Assembly: GCF_900101905.1 (NCBI RefSeq)
Contig: NZ_FNAJ01000001.1
Coordinates: forward strand, 558,001-622,000
DNA: 64,000 nucleotides
Reading direction: 5' to 3'
DNA from: Myxococcus virescens
Lineage (GTDB): Bacteria > Myxococcota > Myxococcia > Myxococcales > Myxococcaceae
Shown here: piece by piece, positions 43,953 through 53,703 of the stretch
Numbering within the stretch: position 1 is the first letter of the stretch
How the letters are laid out: the number at the start of each line of letters is the position of its first letter
Notes under the pieces: model-generated
Seen by the model: only the letters and a program-made list of their open reading frames with translations
Told to the model about the DNA's origin: nothing
Databases searched by the model: none
Translations under genes and position numbers: made by a program

Positions 43953-45560
43953 TTGTCCAAGTGCTTGAAGTGCGGTGCCATGCTTCCACCCGTGGGTGAG
44001 TGCGCGGCCTGCGACACCGTCACTGTCCGCTCACCCGGAGTGCCCAGCCTCCTCGATCGCGACATCCGCATCGACCGCCGCACGGAGCAACGCGAGGAAG
44101 AGCTATCGACGCTCCCGGGCACGCCCGCGTTCGCCGACCTGGCGCAGCATGCGCCGCCGCCGCCCCCTTCCGTCGCCCCCCTGTCCACGCCGCTGCCGGG
44201 CCCCGCAATGCCTCGCGCGGCGCAGCCAGCCGCCACGCCCCGGCCGCTGCAACAGCTGGGGGCCGCCGCCCTCCGCGCCGCGCAGCCGGGTGCCGCGCCC
44301 CAGCAGGCCGGTGCCGCCGCGCCTTGGGCCGCCGCGCCTCAGCAGGCCGCGCCCCGCGTCGCGCAGCCCGGTGCCGCCGCGCCTCAGCAGGCCGGAGCCG
44401 CTCAGCCGAGTGTCGCCGCGCCTCGCGCCGCGCAGCCCGGTGCCGCCGCGCCTCGTCCCGCTCAGCCCGGTGCCGCGCCCCAGCAGGCTGCCCCCCGCGC
44501 CGCGCAGCCCGGTGCCGCCGCGCCTCAGCAGGCCGGAGCCGCACTGCCCCACGCCGCGCAGCCGGGTGCCACCGCGCCCCAGCAGGCCGCACCTCGGTCC
44601 GCGCAGCCTGGCGCTGCACCTCCGCATGCGGGAGCCGCACTGCCTCACGCCGCGCAGCGCCCGCCTCAGCCAGGCGCCGCCGCGCCTCGCGCCGCTCAGC
44701 CCCAGCCCGCGACGGGTTCTCCCATGACGCCGGCCTATGGAACGCCGCCGGTGGCGCCCGCGCCGCGCCCGCAGGCCCCGGCACAGCTGGCGGCCCCTGC
44801 GATTGCGCCCGTTGGCCTGCCCCGCATGGAGCAGGCGGCACCTCCCGCGGGCCTGCCCCGCATGGAGCAGGCGGCGCCTCCCGCCGCGTCCACTTCCGGA
44901 CTGCCTCGCATGGAGCACGCGGAAGCCGCCTCCACGGGTCTCCCGGTGATGGAGTCCCCGGCCGCGGCCCCTTCGGCCCTGCCGAACATGGAGCCGCTCC
45001 TCCCCGGCGTGTCCGTAGGGGTGGCGCGCTCCGAGGCCATCAAGGCGCCCCCGTCCAAGGCCCAGGTCACGTCCGCCTCGGGCGTCACGGAAGTGCGCGC
45101 CCGCCCAGCCTCCCTGTGGCGGCGGCTGCTCTCCTTCACCATCGACACGGCGGCCATCGCCGGCGTGGCGGCGCTCTACCTCACCCTGGCCTCGTCGGTG
45201 ACGGGGCTGAAGACGCCGGAAGCGGGGCTGACGGGGCTGGATGCCTTCGTGGCCTGGCTGCGCGCCTTCCACACCATCCTCCTGCCCGGGTTTTTCCTCG
45301 TTCTGGTGCTCGCGCTCGTATACTGCGCGGTGGCGGCCTTCCTCTGGAATGGCCGGACGCTCGGGCGGCTGCTCCTGGGGCTGCGGCTGGTGGACACACA
45401 TGGGATTGCCCCGGCACCGGGTCGAGCCATCGTGCGCGCCCTGCTTTCCGGCGTGTCCTTCGTCTTCTTCCTTGGTGGCTTCTGGATGGCGCTTTTCGAC
45501 CGGCGCGGGCAGACGCTTCATGACAAGCTGACGTCCACCTTCGTCGTTCAACCGAGCTGA
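43953..45560 (+). CDS. Zinc-ribbon/RDD-family membrane protein with long Ala-Pro-Gln linker
   Basis: 535 residues from the TTG at 43953, which GGGAGGAG precedes. The N-terminus has two CxxC knuckles (CLKC, CAAC), a zinc ribbon. A 230-residue linker of [14 protein letters not shown] repeats follows, then a short motif repeated four times ([30 protein letters not shown] and LPNMEPL), and three or four membrane helices that form an RDD domain ([31 protein letters not shown]). The RDD domain is thought to act in transport. The linker would keep the ribbon away from the membrane. The upstream 165 bases hold weak dyads only. Confidence 0.87.
   Translation: MSKCLKCGAMLPPVGECAACDTVTVRSPGVPSLLDRDIRIDRRTEQREEELSTLPGTPAFADLAQHAPPPPPSVAPLSTPLPGPAMPRAAQPAATPRPLQQLGAAALRAAQPGAAPQQAGAAAPWAAAPQQAAPRVAQPGAAAPQQAGAAQPSVAAPRAAQPGAAAPRPAQPGAAPQQAAPRAAQPGAAAPQQAGAALPHAAQPGATAPQQAAPRSAQPGAAPPHAGAALPHAAQRPPQPGAAAPRAAQPQPATGSPMTPAYGTPPVAPAPRPQAPAQLAAPAIAPVGLPRMEQAAPPAGLPRMEQAAPPAASTSGLPRMEHAEAASTGLPVMESPAAAPSALPNMEPLLPGVSVGVARSEAIKAPPSKAQVTSASGVTEVRARPASLWRRLLSFTIDTAAIAGVAALYLTLASSVTGLKTPEAGLTGLDAFVAWLRAFHTILLPGFFLVLVLALVYCAVAAFLWNGRTLGRLLLGLRLVDTHGIAPAPGRAIVRALLSGVSFVFFLGGFWMALFDRRGQTLHDKLTSTFVVQPS
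44270..44710 (+). repeat. Degenerate tandem repeat encoding Ala/Pro/Gln linker
   Basis: Units of about 30-45 bases (CAGCCCGGTGCCGCC, CCTCAGCAGGCC) recur 10 or more times with drift inside the RDD gene. They encode [17 protein letters not shown] peptides. Length may vary between strains. Confidence 0.8.
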
Positions 45561-45612
45561 ACCACCGGCTCATTGTGCCTTGCGGCCGCGGCCGTAAGAT
45601 GCCGCGTCCTAC

Positions 45613-48438
45613 ATGCCCGCCCGTCTCGCCCAGTTCCTCGTCTCACGCATGCTTCTCACGCAGGAGAGGGCGGGGGAGGTGCTGCGTCAGCACCAGACCC
45701 TGGGCGGGCAGGTGGACTCCGTACTGTTGGAGCAGGGCATCGCCAGCGAGGCGGACGTGCTCGCGATGCTCGGAGAGGTCTCCGGCTTCATGCCGGTGAA
45801 CCTGATGGACTTCGAGCCCAATCCCGAAGTCGCCTCCTTCATCCCGCCCAAAATCGCCGAGCGACTGTGCGTCGTCCCCCTGTCCCTGGACGGAAACACG
45901 CTGCACGTCGCCAGCGGCTACCCGGTGCCCAAGAAGGAGCTCGACGAGGTCGGCTTCCTCCTGGGCAAGCCGCTCGAGCTCTGGGTGGCCACCGAGGTGC
46001 GCGTCCGCGAGTGGGTCTCCACCATCTACCGCCAGCCCCTGGCCCTGCGCTTCGCGAAGCTCGCGGCGGCGTTGGATCCGGAAGCCCAGGCGGCCCCGCC
46101 GCCACCGCCGCCCGCCGCGGCCCTGGAAGAGGAGTCGCTCACCACGGACATGGTGGAGCGGTTGGCTCGCTCCGTCGCGCAAGAGCCCCTCGCCGTGGAG
46201 AGCAGCGCCACGCCCCAGGCCGCGGCCCCTCGTCCCGAGGCCCCCGCGAGCCCCCAGCGGCCGCCCCCGCCTCCGCCGGAAGCCCTCACGCCGGGCCCCG
46301 AGCCCCTTCCGCCGCCAGGGCCTCCCGCCTTCGTCCGGGCACCGCTGCGACTGAACATGCCGCAGGCCGAAGCGCCCGCGCGTCCGGCGCAGCGTCCCAA
46401 CCCGCAGGCCGCGCAGATTCCGGTACTGCCCTTCACGCCAGCCCCGGGCACGGCGCCGTCCAGCGCGAATCCCCCCACGCCGGCGAGCCCCCCCGCGGCG
46501 ACGCTCCCTCCCAGCGCCCCCGCGACGACGCCCGCGCCCAAGCCGGCGGCTCCCTCCACCCCTCCGGCCCCGACGGGAGCACGCGCACCGGCGCAGTCCG
46601 GCACGGCAGCCCCTGCTTCGGGCCAGCCCCAGGTGTGGCCTCCGGCCCAGGCCGGCGCCAGCGGCACGCCGCAGGTGTGGCCCCCCGCGCCCGCACAGCC
46701 GGCCGCGCCGCCCACGCTCCATTTCGCCACGCCGGTGGCGCCGCCGCCGAAGCCCGCGGCGGCTCCGCGCAGCGAGCCCGCGTTCCTCGTCTTCCCCAAC
46801 CCCGGCGCCGCGCAGAACACGCCGCAGCCCCGCCCCAAGCCCGCCGCGCTGGAGAGCCGTCCCTCTGCCCCGCCCGCGAGCCAGGACGTGCCGGACTGGA
46901 CGCTGGCCCAGGCGCGCGCGGCGCTGAAGGAAGCCACCAAGGACCGCGACCGCCTCATCGACGTCGCGCTGCGCTTCGGCCGCAGGACCTTCGACTACGT
47001 CGCCTCCTTCGCCGTGCTGCGGGGCGGCGCCACGGGCCTGGAGGCTCGCGGCGAGGGCATGGCGGGCGAGCAGCTCACGCAGGTGTCCATCCCGCTGGAT
47101 GCCAGCAGCGTCTTCCGCACGGTGGCCGTCACCCGCGGCAGCTACGCGGGCCCGCTGCCTCCGGACGCGCTCACGCGGCACTACCTGGAGCTGTTCGGAC
47201 GCCAGACGCCGCGCACCGTCTTCCTGTACCCGGTCGAGGTGAAGGGCCGGCTGGTGGCCATCCTCTACGGTGACTGTGGTCAGCGGCCCATCAGCCAGCG
47301 CCGCCTGTCCGACTACATCCTGTTCTGTCAGGACCTGCCGGCGGCCTTCCAGGAGCTCATCCTCTTCCGCAAGCAGCGCGTGTCGGAGCTGCGCGCGCCG
47401 GACGACGTGGAGCTCACCATCGACGTGGACCTGCCCGTGGCCACCGCGCCCGCGCCGGCCCCCGCGGTGGTCGCCGGCCTGGGCTGGAGTCCCTTCTTCG
47501 GCCGAGGTGCCACCGGCAACATGGGCCGCGCCGCCGCGCTGCCGCCGCGCGCGCAGTCGCAAGAGGAGCGCCCGCCGCCGGACTTCGCGCCGCTGCTGCG
47601 CCGCCTCACCGGTCCGGACGCCGCGCAGCGCGCCAACGCCATGGCGGAGCTGGCGCGCTCGCCCGAGGCCAGCGCCCGGGTGCTGGCCCAGCACTTCCCC
47701 GGCCCCACGGCCTGGAGCCGGCTGCCCGTGGTGGAGCTGCCCGAGGCGGACGAGCTGGGGCCCATCCCCGGCGCGCTGTCCCGGCTGGGCCGCCCCGCCG
47801 CGCAGGCCGTGTCGCCGCTGCTGGACTCCCAGGACGCGGACACGCGCTACTTCGCGCTGCTCACCGCCGGCAACCTCCCCTACGTGGAGTTGGTGGACGG
47901 CGTGCTGCGCGGTCTGTTCGACCTGGAGCCGGACATCTCCAGCGCCGCGCGCGTGGCCGCCGCCGCGCTCAAGCAGTTGCCCCGGCTGGACGCCGCCCTG
48001 CGCGACCTGCGCCACGAGCTGGGCAGCCGCGACCCGCTGCGCCGCTCGCTGGCCGCGCGCGCCCTGGGCACGCTGCATGACCGCGACGCGATTGAGGGCC
48101 TCATCCGCCTCACGGGCGGCGACGACGAGATGTGCGCCCAGGCCGCGGCGGAGGCGCTGCGGGAAGTGACGCGCGCCACGCTGGGACTGGACCCGCGTCA
48201 GTGGTCGGCGTGGTGGGCGGAGAATCGCAGCCGCCGCCGCGCGGACTGGCTCGTCTCCGCGCTGCGCCACCGCGAGTTGGACGTGAGGCTGGCGGCCATC
48301 GAGGAGCTGAGCCGCGCGCTGCACGACACGCTGGGCTACTACGCGGATGCCCCCGAAGCCGAGCGCGAGCAGGCGGTGCGCCGCTGGGAGGCCGCGGCGG
48401 TGGAGCCGGCCAACGCGCGCCGGCTGGGCATGCTCTAG
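45613..48438 (+). CDS. GspE-N/GAF/HEAT-repeat multidomain protein
   Basis: 941 residues. The first 140 match the GspE/MshE N-terminal domain that binds c-di-GMP or partner ATPases (LTQERAGEVLRQHQ, PVNLMDFEPNPE). Residues 150-430 are a Pro/Ala-rich linker. A GAF-like part (about 435-600) includes RDRLIDVALRFGRRTFDYV. HEAT repeats (about 660-890) complete it. The ATPase half of GspE is missing, so it is a sensor or adaptor. It precedes the kinase/response-regulator pair by 21 bases and is probably in their operon. Confidence 0.85.
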   Translation: MPARLAQFLVSRMLLTQERAGEVLRQHQTLGGQVDSVLLEQGIASEADVLAMLGEVSGFMPVNLMDFEPNPEVASFIPPKIAERLCVVPLSLDGNTLHVASGYPVPKKELDEVGFLLGKPLELWVATEVRVREWVSTIYRQPLALRFAKLAAALDPEAQAAPPPPPPAAALEEESLTTDMVERLARSVAQEPLAVESSATPQAAAPRPEAPASPQRPPPPPPEALTPGPEPLPPPGPPAFVRAPLRLNMPQAEAPARPAQRPNPQAAQIPVLPFTPAPGTAPSSANPPTPASPPAATLPPSAPATTPAPKPAAPSTPPAPTGARAPAQSGTAAPASGQPQVWPPAQAGASGTPQVWPPAPAQPAAPPTLHFATPVAPPPKPAAAPRSEPAFLVFPNPGAAQNTPQPRPKPAALESRPSAPPASQDVPDWTLAQARAALKEATKDRDRLIDVALRFGRRTFDYVASFAVLRGGATGLEARGEGMAGEQLTQVSIPLDASSVFRTVAVTRGSYAGPLPPDALTRHYLELFGRQTPRTVFLYPVEVKGRLVAILYGDCGQRPISQRRLSDYILFCQDLPAAFQELILFRKQRVSELRAPDDVELTIDVDLPVATAPAPAPAVVAGLGWSPFFGRGATGNMGRAAALPPRAQSQEERPPPDFAPLLRRLTGPDAAQRANAMAELARSPEASARVLAQHFPGPTAWSRLPVVELPEADELGPIPGALSRLGRPAAQAVSPLLDSQDADTRYFALLTAGNLPYVELVDGVLRGLFDLEPDISSAARVAAAALKQLPRLDAALRDLRHELGSRDPLRRSLAARALGTLHDRDAIEGLIRLTGGDDEMCAQAAAEALREVTRATLGLDPRQWSAWWAENRSRRRADWLVSALRHRELDVRLAAIEELSRALHDTLGYYADAPEAEREQAVRRWEAAAVEPANARRLGML

Positions 48439-48459
48439 TCCCCTGCATCGGAGCGCCCC

Positions 48460-49992
48460 ATGACGGGTGGGATGTGGATCAGCCTCCTGGCCTGCGCGGG
48501 CCAGCTCGCCTTGGCGGGCCTGGCCCTGGTGCGCGTGGGCAAGAGTCCGTTGGCGCTGCCGCTGTCGCTGCTGTCCATCGCCCTGTCGACGTGGAACTTC
48601 TCCGGCTTCGCGCTGGTGCGCGCGGACGAGGACGGCTGGCGGCTGGTGGGCTTCACCGCGGGCCTGATGACGGTGCCGTGCGCGCTGCACTTCATCCTGT
48701 CCTTCGTGGGACGGCGACGAAGCCTCGCCTGGGCCATGTACGGCGCCTATGTCCTCTTCGGCGTGTTGGCGCTCGCCATGCTGGTGGCGCTGGGCGCGCC
48801 CATGCTGGAGGCGCACCTGCTCACGCTGCGCTTCGGGCTGCTGGTCTCCGCGCTGGCCATTCCCATCTTCGGTGGAGGCTTCACGCTCCTGGGCTTGCAC
48901 GTGCTGCGCTCGCGACACCCGGACGAGCGCGCCCGCGCGGGCCTGGTGCTGTTGGGGCTCACGCTGGTGGTGGCCCTGCTGATGACGGAGCTGGCGGCGG
49001 AGCTGGGCCTGGAGGTGGTGCGGCTCGGCCACGTGGGCACGCTCCTGGGCTTGCCGGTGATGGCCACCGCGGCGCTGCGCTTCGGCCTCTTCGGAGACGA
49101 CCCGGGTGCGCCCCGGCTCGCGCTGCACGCGGCGGGCATCGCGGGGCTGGGGGTGCTGGCCTATCTCGCCGTGGTGCGGCTCTTCGTCGCGCAGGCGGGC
49201 ACGCTCATCATCTGCACCACGGCGGTGACGTTCGCCCTGGTGGCGGCGACCCGCCGGGGCGTCACCGCCTACGTCAGCCGGAGCGAGAGACTGGAGCGGC
49301 TGGCCACGCTGGGCCGCTTCTCCGCGCAGATGGCGCACGACCTCAAGAACCCCATCGCCGCGATGAAGGGCGCCGCGCAGTACCTCAAGGAAGAGCACGC
49401 GCGCGGGCGTCCGTGGGACGGACACGGCGAGTTCCTGGACCTGCTGTTGGAGCAGGTGGAGCGCCTGGACCGGGTGGTGGACACGTATCAGCGGCTGGCG
49501 CGCGTGGAGCCCCTGCCCAAGCCGGTGGACCTGCGCCGGCTGGTGGAGGGCGTGCTGTCGCTCCAGGCCTTCGCCAGCCCGGGAAAGGTCGTCATCATCC
49601 GGGAGCTGGCCGCTGGCCTGCCCCCCTGCGCGGGAGACCTGGACCTGCTGGCCAACGCCCTGGAGAACCTGGTGCGCAACGCCTGCGAGGCGATGCCCGG
49701 AGGTGGCACCCTCACCGTGCGCGCGCTGCGTGACGGTGCCGACGTGGCCCTGGAGGTGGAGGACACCGGCGAGGGCATGGACGCTCGAACGCGCGAGCGT
49801 GCCTTCGACGACTTCTTCACCACCAAGGCCTCGGGCAGCGGCCTGGGGCTGGCCTTCGTCCGGCGCGTAGTGGAAGCGCACGGTGGCGAGGTGCTCCTGA
49901 CAAGCCGGGAGGGGCGCGGTACGGTGGTCCGGATGCGGCTGCCCGTCACGGACGCGAGCCTGGGCGGCGCAGGCGTGGGAGAAGCCGCTTGA
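48460..49992 (+). CDS. Seven-helix membrane sensor histidine kinase (NtrB-like)
   Basis: 510 residues. About seven membrane helices fill the first 265 residues. The H-box is MAHDLKNPIAAMKG with His-293, followed by N-box VRNACEAMPGGGTL, G1 DTGEGMD and G2 GSGLGLAFV. Its stop overlaps the response-regulator start (TTGA), so it is the cognate kinase. No PAS domain is present. Confidence 0.94.
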   Translation: MTGGMWISLLACAGQLALAGLALVRVGKSPLALPLSLLSIALSTWNFSGFALVRADEDGWRLVGFTAGLMTVPCALHFILSFVGRRRSLAWAMYGAYVLFGVLALAMLVALGAPMLEAHLLTLRFGLLVSALAIPIFGGGFTLLGLHVLRSRHPDERARAGLVLLGLTLVVALLMTELAAELGLEVVRLGHVGTLLGLPVMATAALRFGLFGDDPGAPRLALHAAGIAGLGVLAYLAVVRLFVAQAGTLIICTTAVTFALVAATRRGVTAYVSRSERLERLATLGRFSAQMAHDLKNPIAAMKGAAQYLKEEHARGRPWDGHGEFLDLLLEQVERLDRVVDTYQRLARVEPLPKPVDLRRLVEGVLSLQAFASPGKVVIIRELAAGLPPCAGDLDLLANALENLVRNACEAMPGGGTLTVRALRDGADVALEVEDTGEGMDARTRERAFDDFFTTKASGSGLGLAFVRRVVEAHGGEVLLTSREGRGTVVRMRLPVTDASLGGAGVGEAA

Positions 49993-51389
49993 ACGAATCA
50001 TTGAGAGGCACGGTGCTGCTGGTCGACGACGACCCCGCCGTGGCCAAGGTGCTGGGCGCCCTGCTGACGCAGGCGGGCCTGACGACGCATGCGGCGCGCG
50101 ACGGGCAGGAAGCCCTGGCGCTGCTGGCGAGCAAGCCGGTGGACGTGGTGGTGAGCGACGTGCGCATGCCAGGCATGGATGGCCTGCAGGTGCTCGCGGA
50201 GGTGGCGCGCGGCTGGCCGGACGTGCCCGTCATCCTCCTCACCGCGCACGGCACGGTGCCGCTGGCGGTGGAGGCGATGAAGGCGGGCGCCGCGGACTTC
50301 GTGCTCAAGCCCTTCGACCGGGAGGAGATTCTCTTCACCGTCCGCAAGGCGCTGCTGCGCGCGCAGGGTGAGGAGGCGCGCCAGCAGGTGCGGCCCACGG
50401 GGGGCTTCATCGGCCGGAGCCGGGCCATGGCGGACGTGCAGGCCGTGCTGGCGAAGGCGGCGGCCGGTACAGCCACGGTGCTGCTGCGCGGCGAGTCCGG
50501 CACGGGCAAGGAGCTGGCGGCCAAGGCCGTTCACGACGCCAGTCCCCGGCGGGATGGCCCCTTCGTGAAGCTGCACTGCGCGGCGCTGCCGGACACCCTG
50601 CTGGAGAGCGAGCTGTTCGGCTACGAGAAGGGCGCCTTCACGGGCGCCGCCACGCGCAAGCCCGGGCGCGTGGAGCTGGCCCATGGCGGCACGCTGTTCC
50701 TCGACGAGGTGGGCGACATCTCCCCCGCTGTCCAGGTGAAGCTGCTGCGAGTCATCCAGGAGCGCGAGCTGGAGCGGCTGGGCGGCACGCAGACGGTGAA
50801 GGTGGACGTCCGCTTCGTGGCGGCCACGCATCAGCCCTTGGAAGAGCGCGTGAAGGAAGGCCGCTTCCGCGAGGACCTCTTCTACCGCCTCAACGTGGTG
50901 CCCGTGTGGATACCGGCCCTGCGCGAACGCCCGGACGACATCGAGCCGTTGGCCCTGCACTTCCTGGAGGTCCACGCGAAGACGAACGGGCGCCCGCCCT
51001 TCACCCTCATGCCCGACGGGCTCGCGGCGCTGCGGGCCCAGCCGTGGCCCGGCAACGTGCGGCAGCTCCAGAACTTCCTGGAGCGGTTGGTGGTGCTCTC
51101 CGACACGCAGGTGATTGGCGGGCGGGAAGTCCTTCAGGAGCTGGCGCGCCAGCCAGGCCTGGCCCCCGCCCCCTTTGCCGCGACACCTTCCGTCAGCGGC
51201 CTGGAAACGCCAACGGTGCCTGTCACGGACTCCGCCCGGACCCTGGAGTCCCAGCGCAAGGAGATGGAGCGCCAGGCGATGGTGGATGCGCTCAAGCGCG
51301 CGGGCGACAACCGGACGCTGGCGGCGCGGCTGCTCGGCATCAGCCGGCGCACGCTCTACAACAAGCTGGAGGAGTACGAGCTGCTGTAG
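49989..51389 (+). CDS. NtrC-family sigma54 response regulator
   Basis: 466 residues from a TTG start at 49989. The receiver has Asp-57 ([11 protein letters not shown]) and the distal KPF. The AAA+ domain has Walker A GESGTGKE, the sigma54 contact loop GAFTGA, Walker [12 protein letters not shown] and the arginine-finger region. A Fis-type helix-turn-helix (about 430-462) includes [17 protein letters not shown]. All catalytic motifs are intact. The gene it controls is not known; the sigma54-like site at 32-47 is about 50 kb away. Confidence 0.96.
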   Translation: MNESLRGTVLLVDDDPAVAKVLGALLTQAGLTTHAARDGQEALALLASKPVDVVVSDVRMPGMDGLQVLAEVARGWPDVPVILLTAHGTVPLAVEAMKAGAADFVLKPFDREEILFTVRKALLRAQGEEARQQVRPTGGFIGRSRAMADVQAVLAKAAAGTATVLLRGESGTGKELAAKAVHDASPRRDGPFVKLHCAALPDTLLESELFGYEKGAFTGAATRKPGRVELAHGGTLFLDEVGDISPAVQVKLLRVIQERELERLGGTQTVKVDVRFVAATHQPLEERVKEGRFREDLFYRLNVVPVWIPALRERPDDIEPLALHFLEVHAKTNGRPPFTLMPDGLAALRAQPWPGNVRQLQNFLERLVVLSDTQVIGGREVLQELARQPGLAPAPFAATPSVSGLETPTVPVTDSARTLESQRKEMERQAMVDALKRAGDNRTLAARLLGISRRTLYNKLEEYELL

Positions 51390-51396
51390 TCAGCCC

Positions 51397-52770
51397 TCAG
51401 TCACGCTCGGTCGCGAGCGCATCCAGCTCCTCATGGAAGGCCTGGATGAGCGCATGCGGGTCGGTCACCCGGCCCGCGTCCGCCGCCACGCCCACCGTCA
51501 CCTGCCCCGCGTAGCTGAAGAGGCTCACGCCCAGCCCCAGATGGCCCGTCTGGGGAACCCAGAACGTCAGGCCCTCCAGCCGGCTGCCCGCCAGGGACAC
51601 CGCCGCGCGCGGACCGGGCACGTTGGTGGCAATCAACGAGGCCTTGGAGCCGAAGGTATCCACCACCCACCGCTCCAGCGCCGCTGGCGTGTACCCCAGC
51701 AACTCCAGCGCGCCGAAGGTCAGCACCGCCTCCGGCGAGCGCTTCAGCCGCTCCATCCGCCGCACCAGCTCCTGCAACCGGCGCTGAGGCGTGCCCAGTT
51801 GCACGGGCAGCCGAAGGAAGACGACGCCGAAGTGGTTGCCCAGTTCGCGAGGCACGGGCACGTCGAGAGGCCGCAGATTCACGGGCACCAGCGCGTGCAG
51901 GTCCTCGGGTGGCTCCCCCAGCGACTCCAGGTAGCGCCGCAGCGCGCCCGCCACCGCCGCCAGCAGCACGTCATTCACCGTGCCGCCCAGCGCGCGGCCC
52001 ACGGCCTTCACTCGCTCCAGCGGCACCGGGTCCGACCAGGCGGCGCGCTTCTGCGTCCCCAGCGGCCCCCGCAGTGACGTGCGCGGGTCCGGCGGAATCA
52101 CCAACAACTTGCCCATGGCCGCGGCGCCCCGAGCGCCCTGCACCAGCAGGTCGCCCACGAGAATCGGCTCCGCGGCCAGCTCCGCGCCCTTGCGCCACAC
52201 CGCGCGCGCGGTCCCCGCCACCGCCCGAGCCCCACGCACCCAGCTCGCGAGCCCACCGGTTGAAGGCCTCGACGCGGGCTCGGGCGCCTCGGCGGCCATC
52301 TCCGCCTCCGGCCCATCCGTGAGCGTCAGCAGCACCCGCGCCAGGGCCATGCCGTCCGCGAGACAGTGATGCAGCCGCGCCAGCAGCACATCACGCCCGT
52401 CCGCGGCCGACATGACATGGAACTGCCACAATGGCCGGGAGCGCTCCAGGGGCGTGCTCATCCACTCCCCCACCAGCGACTCCAGCGCGGCGCGGTCCCC
52501 GGGCGGGGGCACGTCGAGCCGCGACAGGTGCCAGTCCAGGTCGAGCTCGGGGACCTCCTCCCACTGCGGCAGGCCCACGAGTCCCGCCACCGCGCGCTGG
52601 CGAAAGCGGGGGTAGCGCTCCACCAGCCGCTCCCGCACCACCGCCTGCAGCCGCTCGAAGTCCAGCCGGCCCTCGAACCAGAGCACGGCGGTAATCATCA
52701 TCAGGTTGGCGGGTTCCTCCATGTGGAACCACAGCGCGTCCACACTCGACATCCGCTCCTGCGCCGCCAT
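51397..52770 (-). CDS. Wax ester synthase/diacylglycerol acyltransferase (WS/DGAT)
   Basis: 457 residues. The catalytic HHxxxDG is HHCLADG (about 136-142). The C-terminal domain has NVRPL-like PVNLRPL and ATNVPGPRAAVSL. The family makes wax esters or triacylglycerol from acyl-CoA; Myxobacteria accumulate lipid bodies during development, so a role there is plausible. It converges with the regulator gene with a gap of 7 bases. Confidence 0.93.
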   Translation of the reverse strand: MAAQERMSSVDALWFHMEEPANLMMITAVLWFEGRLDFERLQAVVRERLVERYPRFRQRAVAGLVGLPQWEEVPELDLDWHLSRLDVPPPGDRAALESLVGEWMSTPLERSRPLWQFHVMSAADGRDVLLARLHHCLADGMALARVLLTLTDGPEAEMAAEAPEPASRPSTGGLASWVRGARAVAGTARAVWRKGAELAAEPILVGDLLVQGARGAAAMGKLLVIPPDPRTSLRGPLGTQKRAAWSDPVPLERVKAVGRALGGTVNDVLLAAVAGALRRYLESLGEPPEDLHALVPVNLRPLDVPVPRELGNHFGVVFLRLPVQLGTPQRRLQELVRRMERLKRSPEAVLTFGALELLGYTPAALERWVVDTFGSKASLIATNVPGPRAAVSLAGSRLEGLTFWVPQTGHLGLGVSLFSYAGQVTVGVAADAGRVTDPHALIQAFHEELDALATERD

Positions 52771-52798
52771 CTCTCACGACCTCCCGGTGAAGGCCGTT

Positions 52799-53608
52799 CT
52801 ACTTCTTTCCGCTCTCCGGGGTCGCACGTTCGAACTGGAAGGTCTGCTTCGTCTCGTCGTCCACCATCAACGTGAGGACGCCTTCCTCCAGGTCCCAGAC
52901 ATAGGCGTTCCCCCGAAACTTGAGCTTCGGTCCCGTCAGGGGAATCACCCGCTTGTCGCCACACACCGGGCCCACCGCCTGGCCGTCCCGCGTGCGCAGC
53001 CGCACCCGGTCCTTGCCCGACACGTCCAGCGTGCCCCAGGCGCGGACCACCAGCGAGTTGCCCTGTCCCAGCGTGGCGGCCTCCAGTGAGGTGCGCAGCA
53101 CGAAGCAGCCCGACGGCGTCACCTGCAACGAGCGCGCGTAGTCCGAACGAGGCTTGGCCTCGATGCGCTCCTCCCGCACGGTTTCGTCTTCCGGCAGGCT
53201 GGCGGCCACCAGCGTCCAGGTCCCCACCAACGCCTTGGGAGGCGCCGCCCCTGGTGCCGTCACGCCCTCGCATGGCGCCGGGACTTCCTTCTCGGGGCTG
53301 GGTGGGGCGGGCTCGAAGGAGCGCTGGCAGATGGGCAGGCAGGCCTTCGGCCCACATTCGGTATCGTTCGGCGCGCAGCCCGCCTTCTGGGTACACGACT
53401 TGAGCCGCTCCAGCGCCTGCTCACAGTCCTGACGCATGCAGGTGTCGACACACTCGGCGTCGATGCACTCGGCCACGCAGGCCCAGTTGGTGGCGCCGCA
53501 CACGCCGGCCACCGTGCGCGGGCGCTGCGATGAGGACGGCTGGGCCGCGGCTGGAAGCGCGGCGCCCAGCGCCAGGAACAGGACGGGGAGGAGTCGAGAA
53601 GAGGACAT
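52799..53608 (-). CDS. Exported Cys-rich protein, function unknown
   Basis: 269 residues. A signal peptide ends about residue 22 (PAAAQP). The next 80 residues have 14 or so cysteines in CVAEC, CVDTCMRQDC and CPPxC-like groups, reminiscent of disulfide knots. A beta-rich domain of 150 residues with lipocalin-like GTWTLVAASLPEDE follows. No family recognised. It may belong with the acyltransferase operon (28 bases apart). Confidence 0.8.
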   Translation of the reverse strand: MSSSRLLPVLFLALGAALPAAAQPSSSQRPRTVAGVCGATNWACVAECIDAECVDTCMRQDCEQALERLKSCTQKAGCAPNDTECGPKACLPICQRSFEPAPPSPEKEVPAPCEGVTAPGAAPPKALVGTWTLVAASLPEDETVREERIEAKPRSDYARSLQVTPSGCFVLRTSLEAATLGQGNSLVVRAWGTLDVSGKDRVRLRTRDGQAVGPVCGDKRVIPLTGPKLKFRGNAYVWDLEEGVLTLMVDDETKQTFQFERATPESGKK

Positions 53609-53703
53609 GCCTCGGCGCAAGCTAGCCACGCCCTCCGCTCGCGCGGACCCTCCCCACCGCGGGAGCTGTCCACCCGCCAGCACTGCGGGTGGCGACTCTG
53701 CTC

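Noticed and set aside
44270..44710. Tandem repeats as a CRISPR array
   Set aside because: Units drift, have no spacers, and encode the RDD linker in frame.
45643..50001. A reading frame of more than 1400 codons on the minus strand opposite the adaptor and kinase genes
   Set aside because: It is a by-product of third-position GC bias. It has no domain, is Arg/His/Gly-rich, and is antisense to clear genes.
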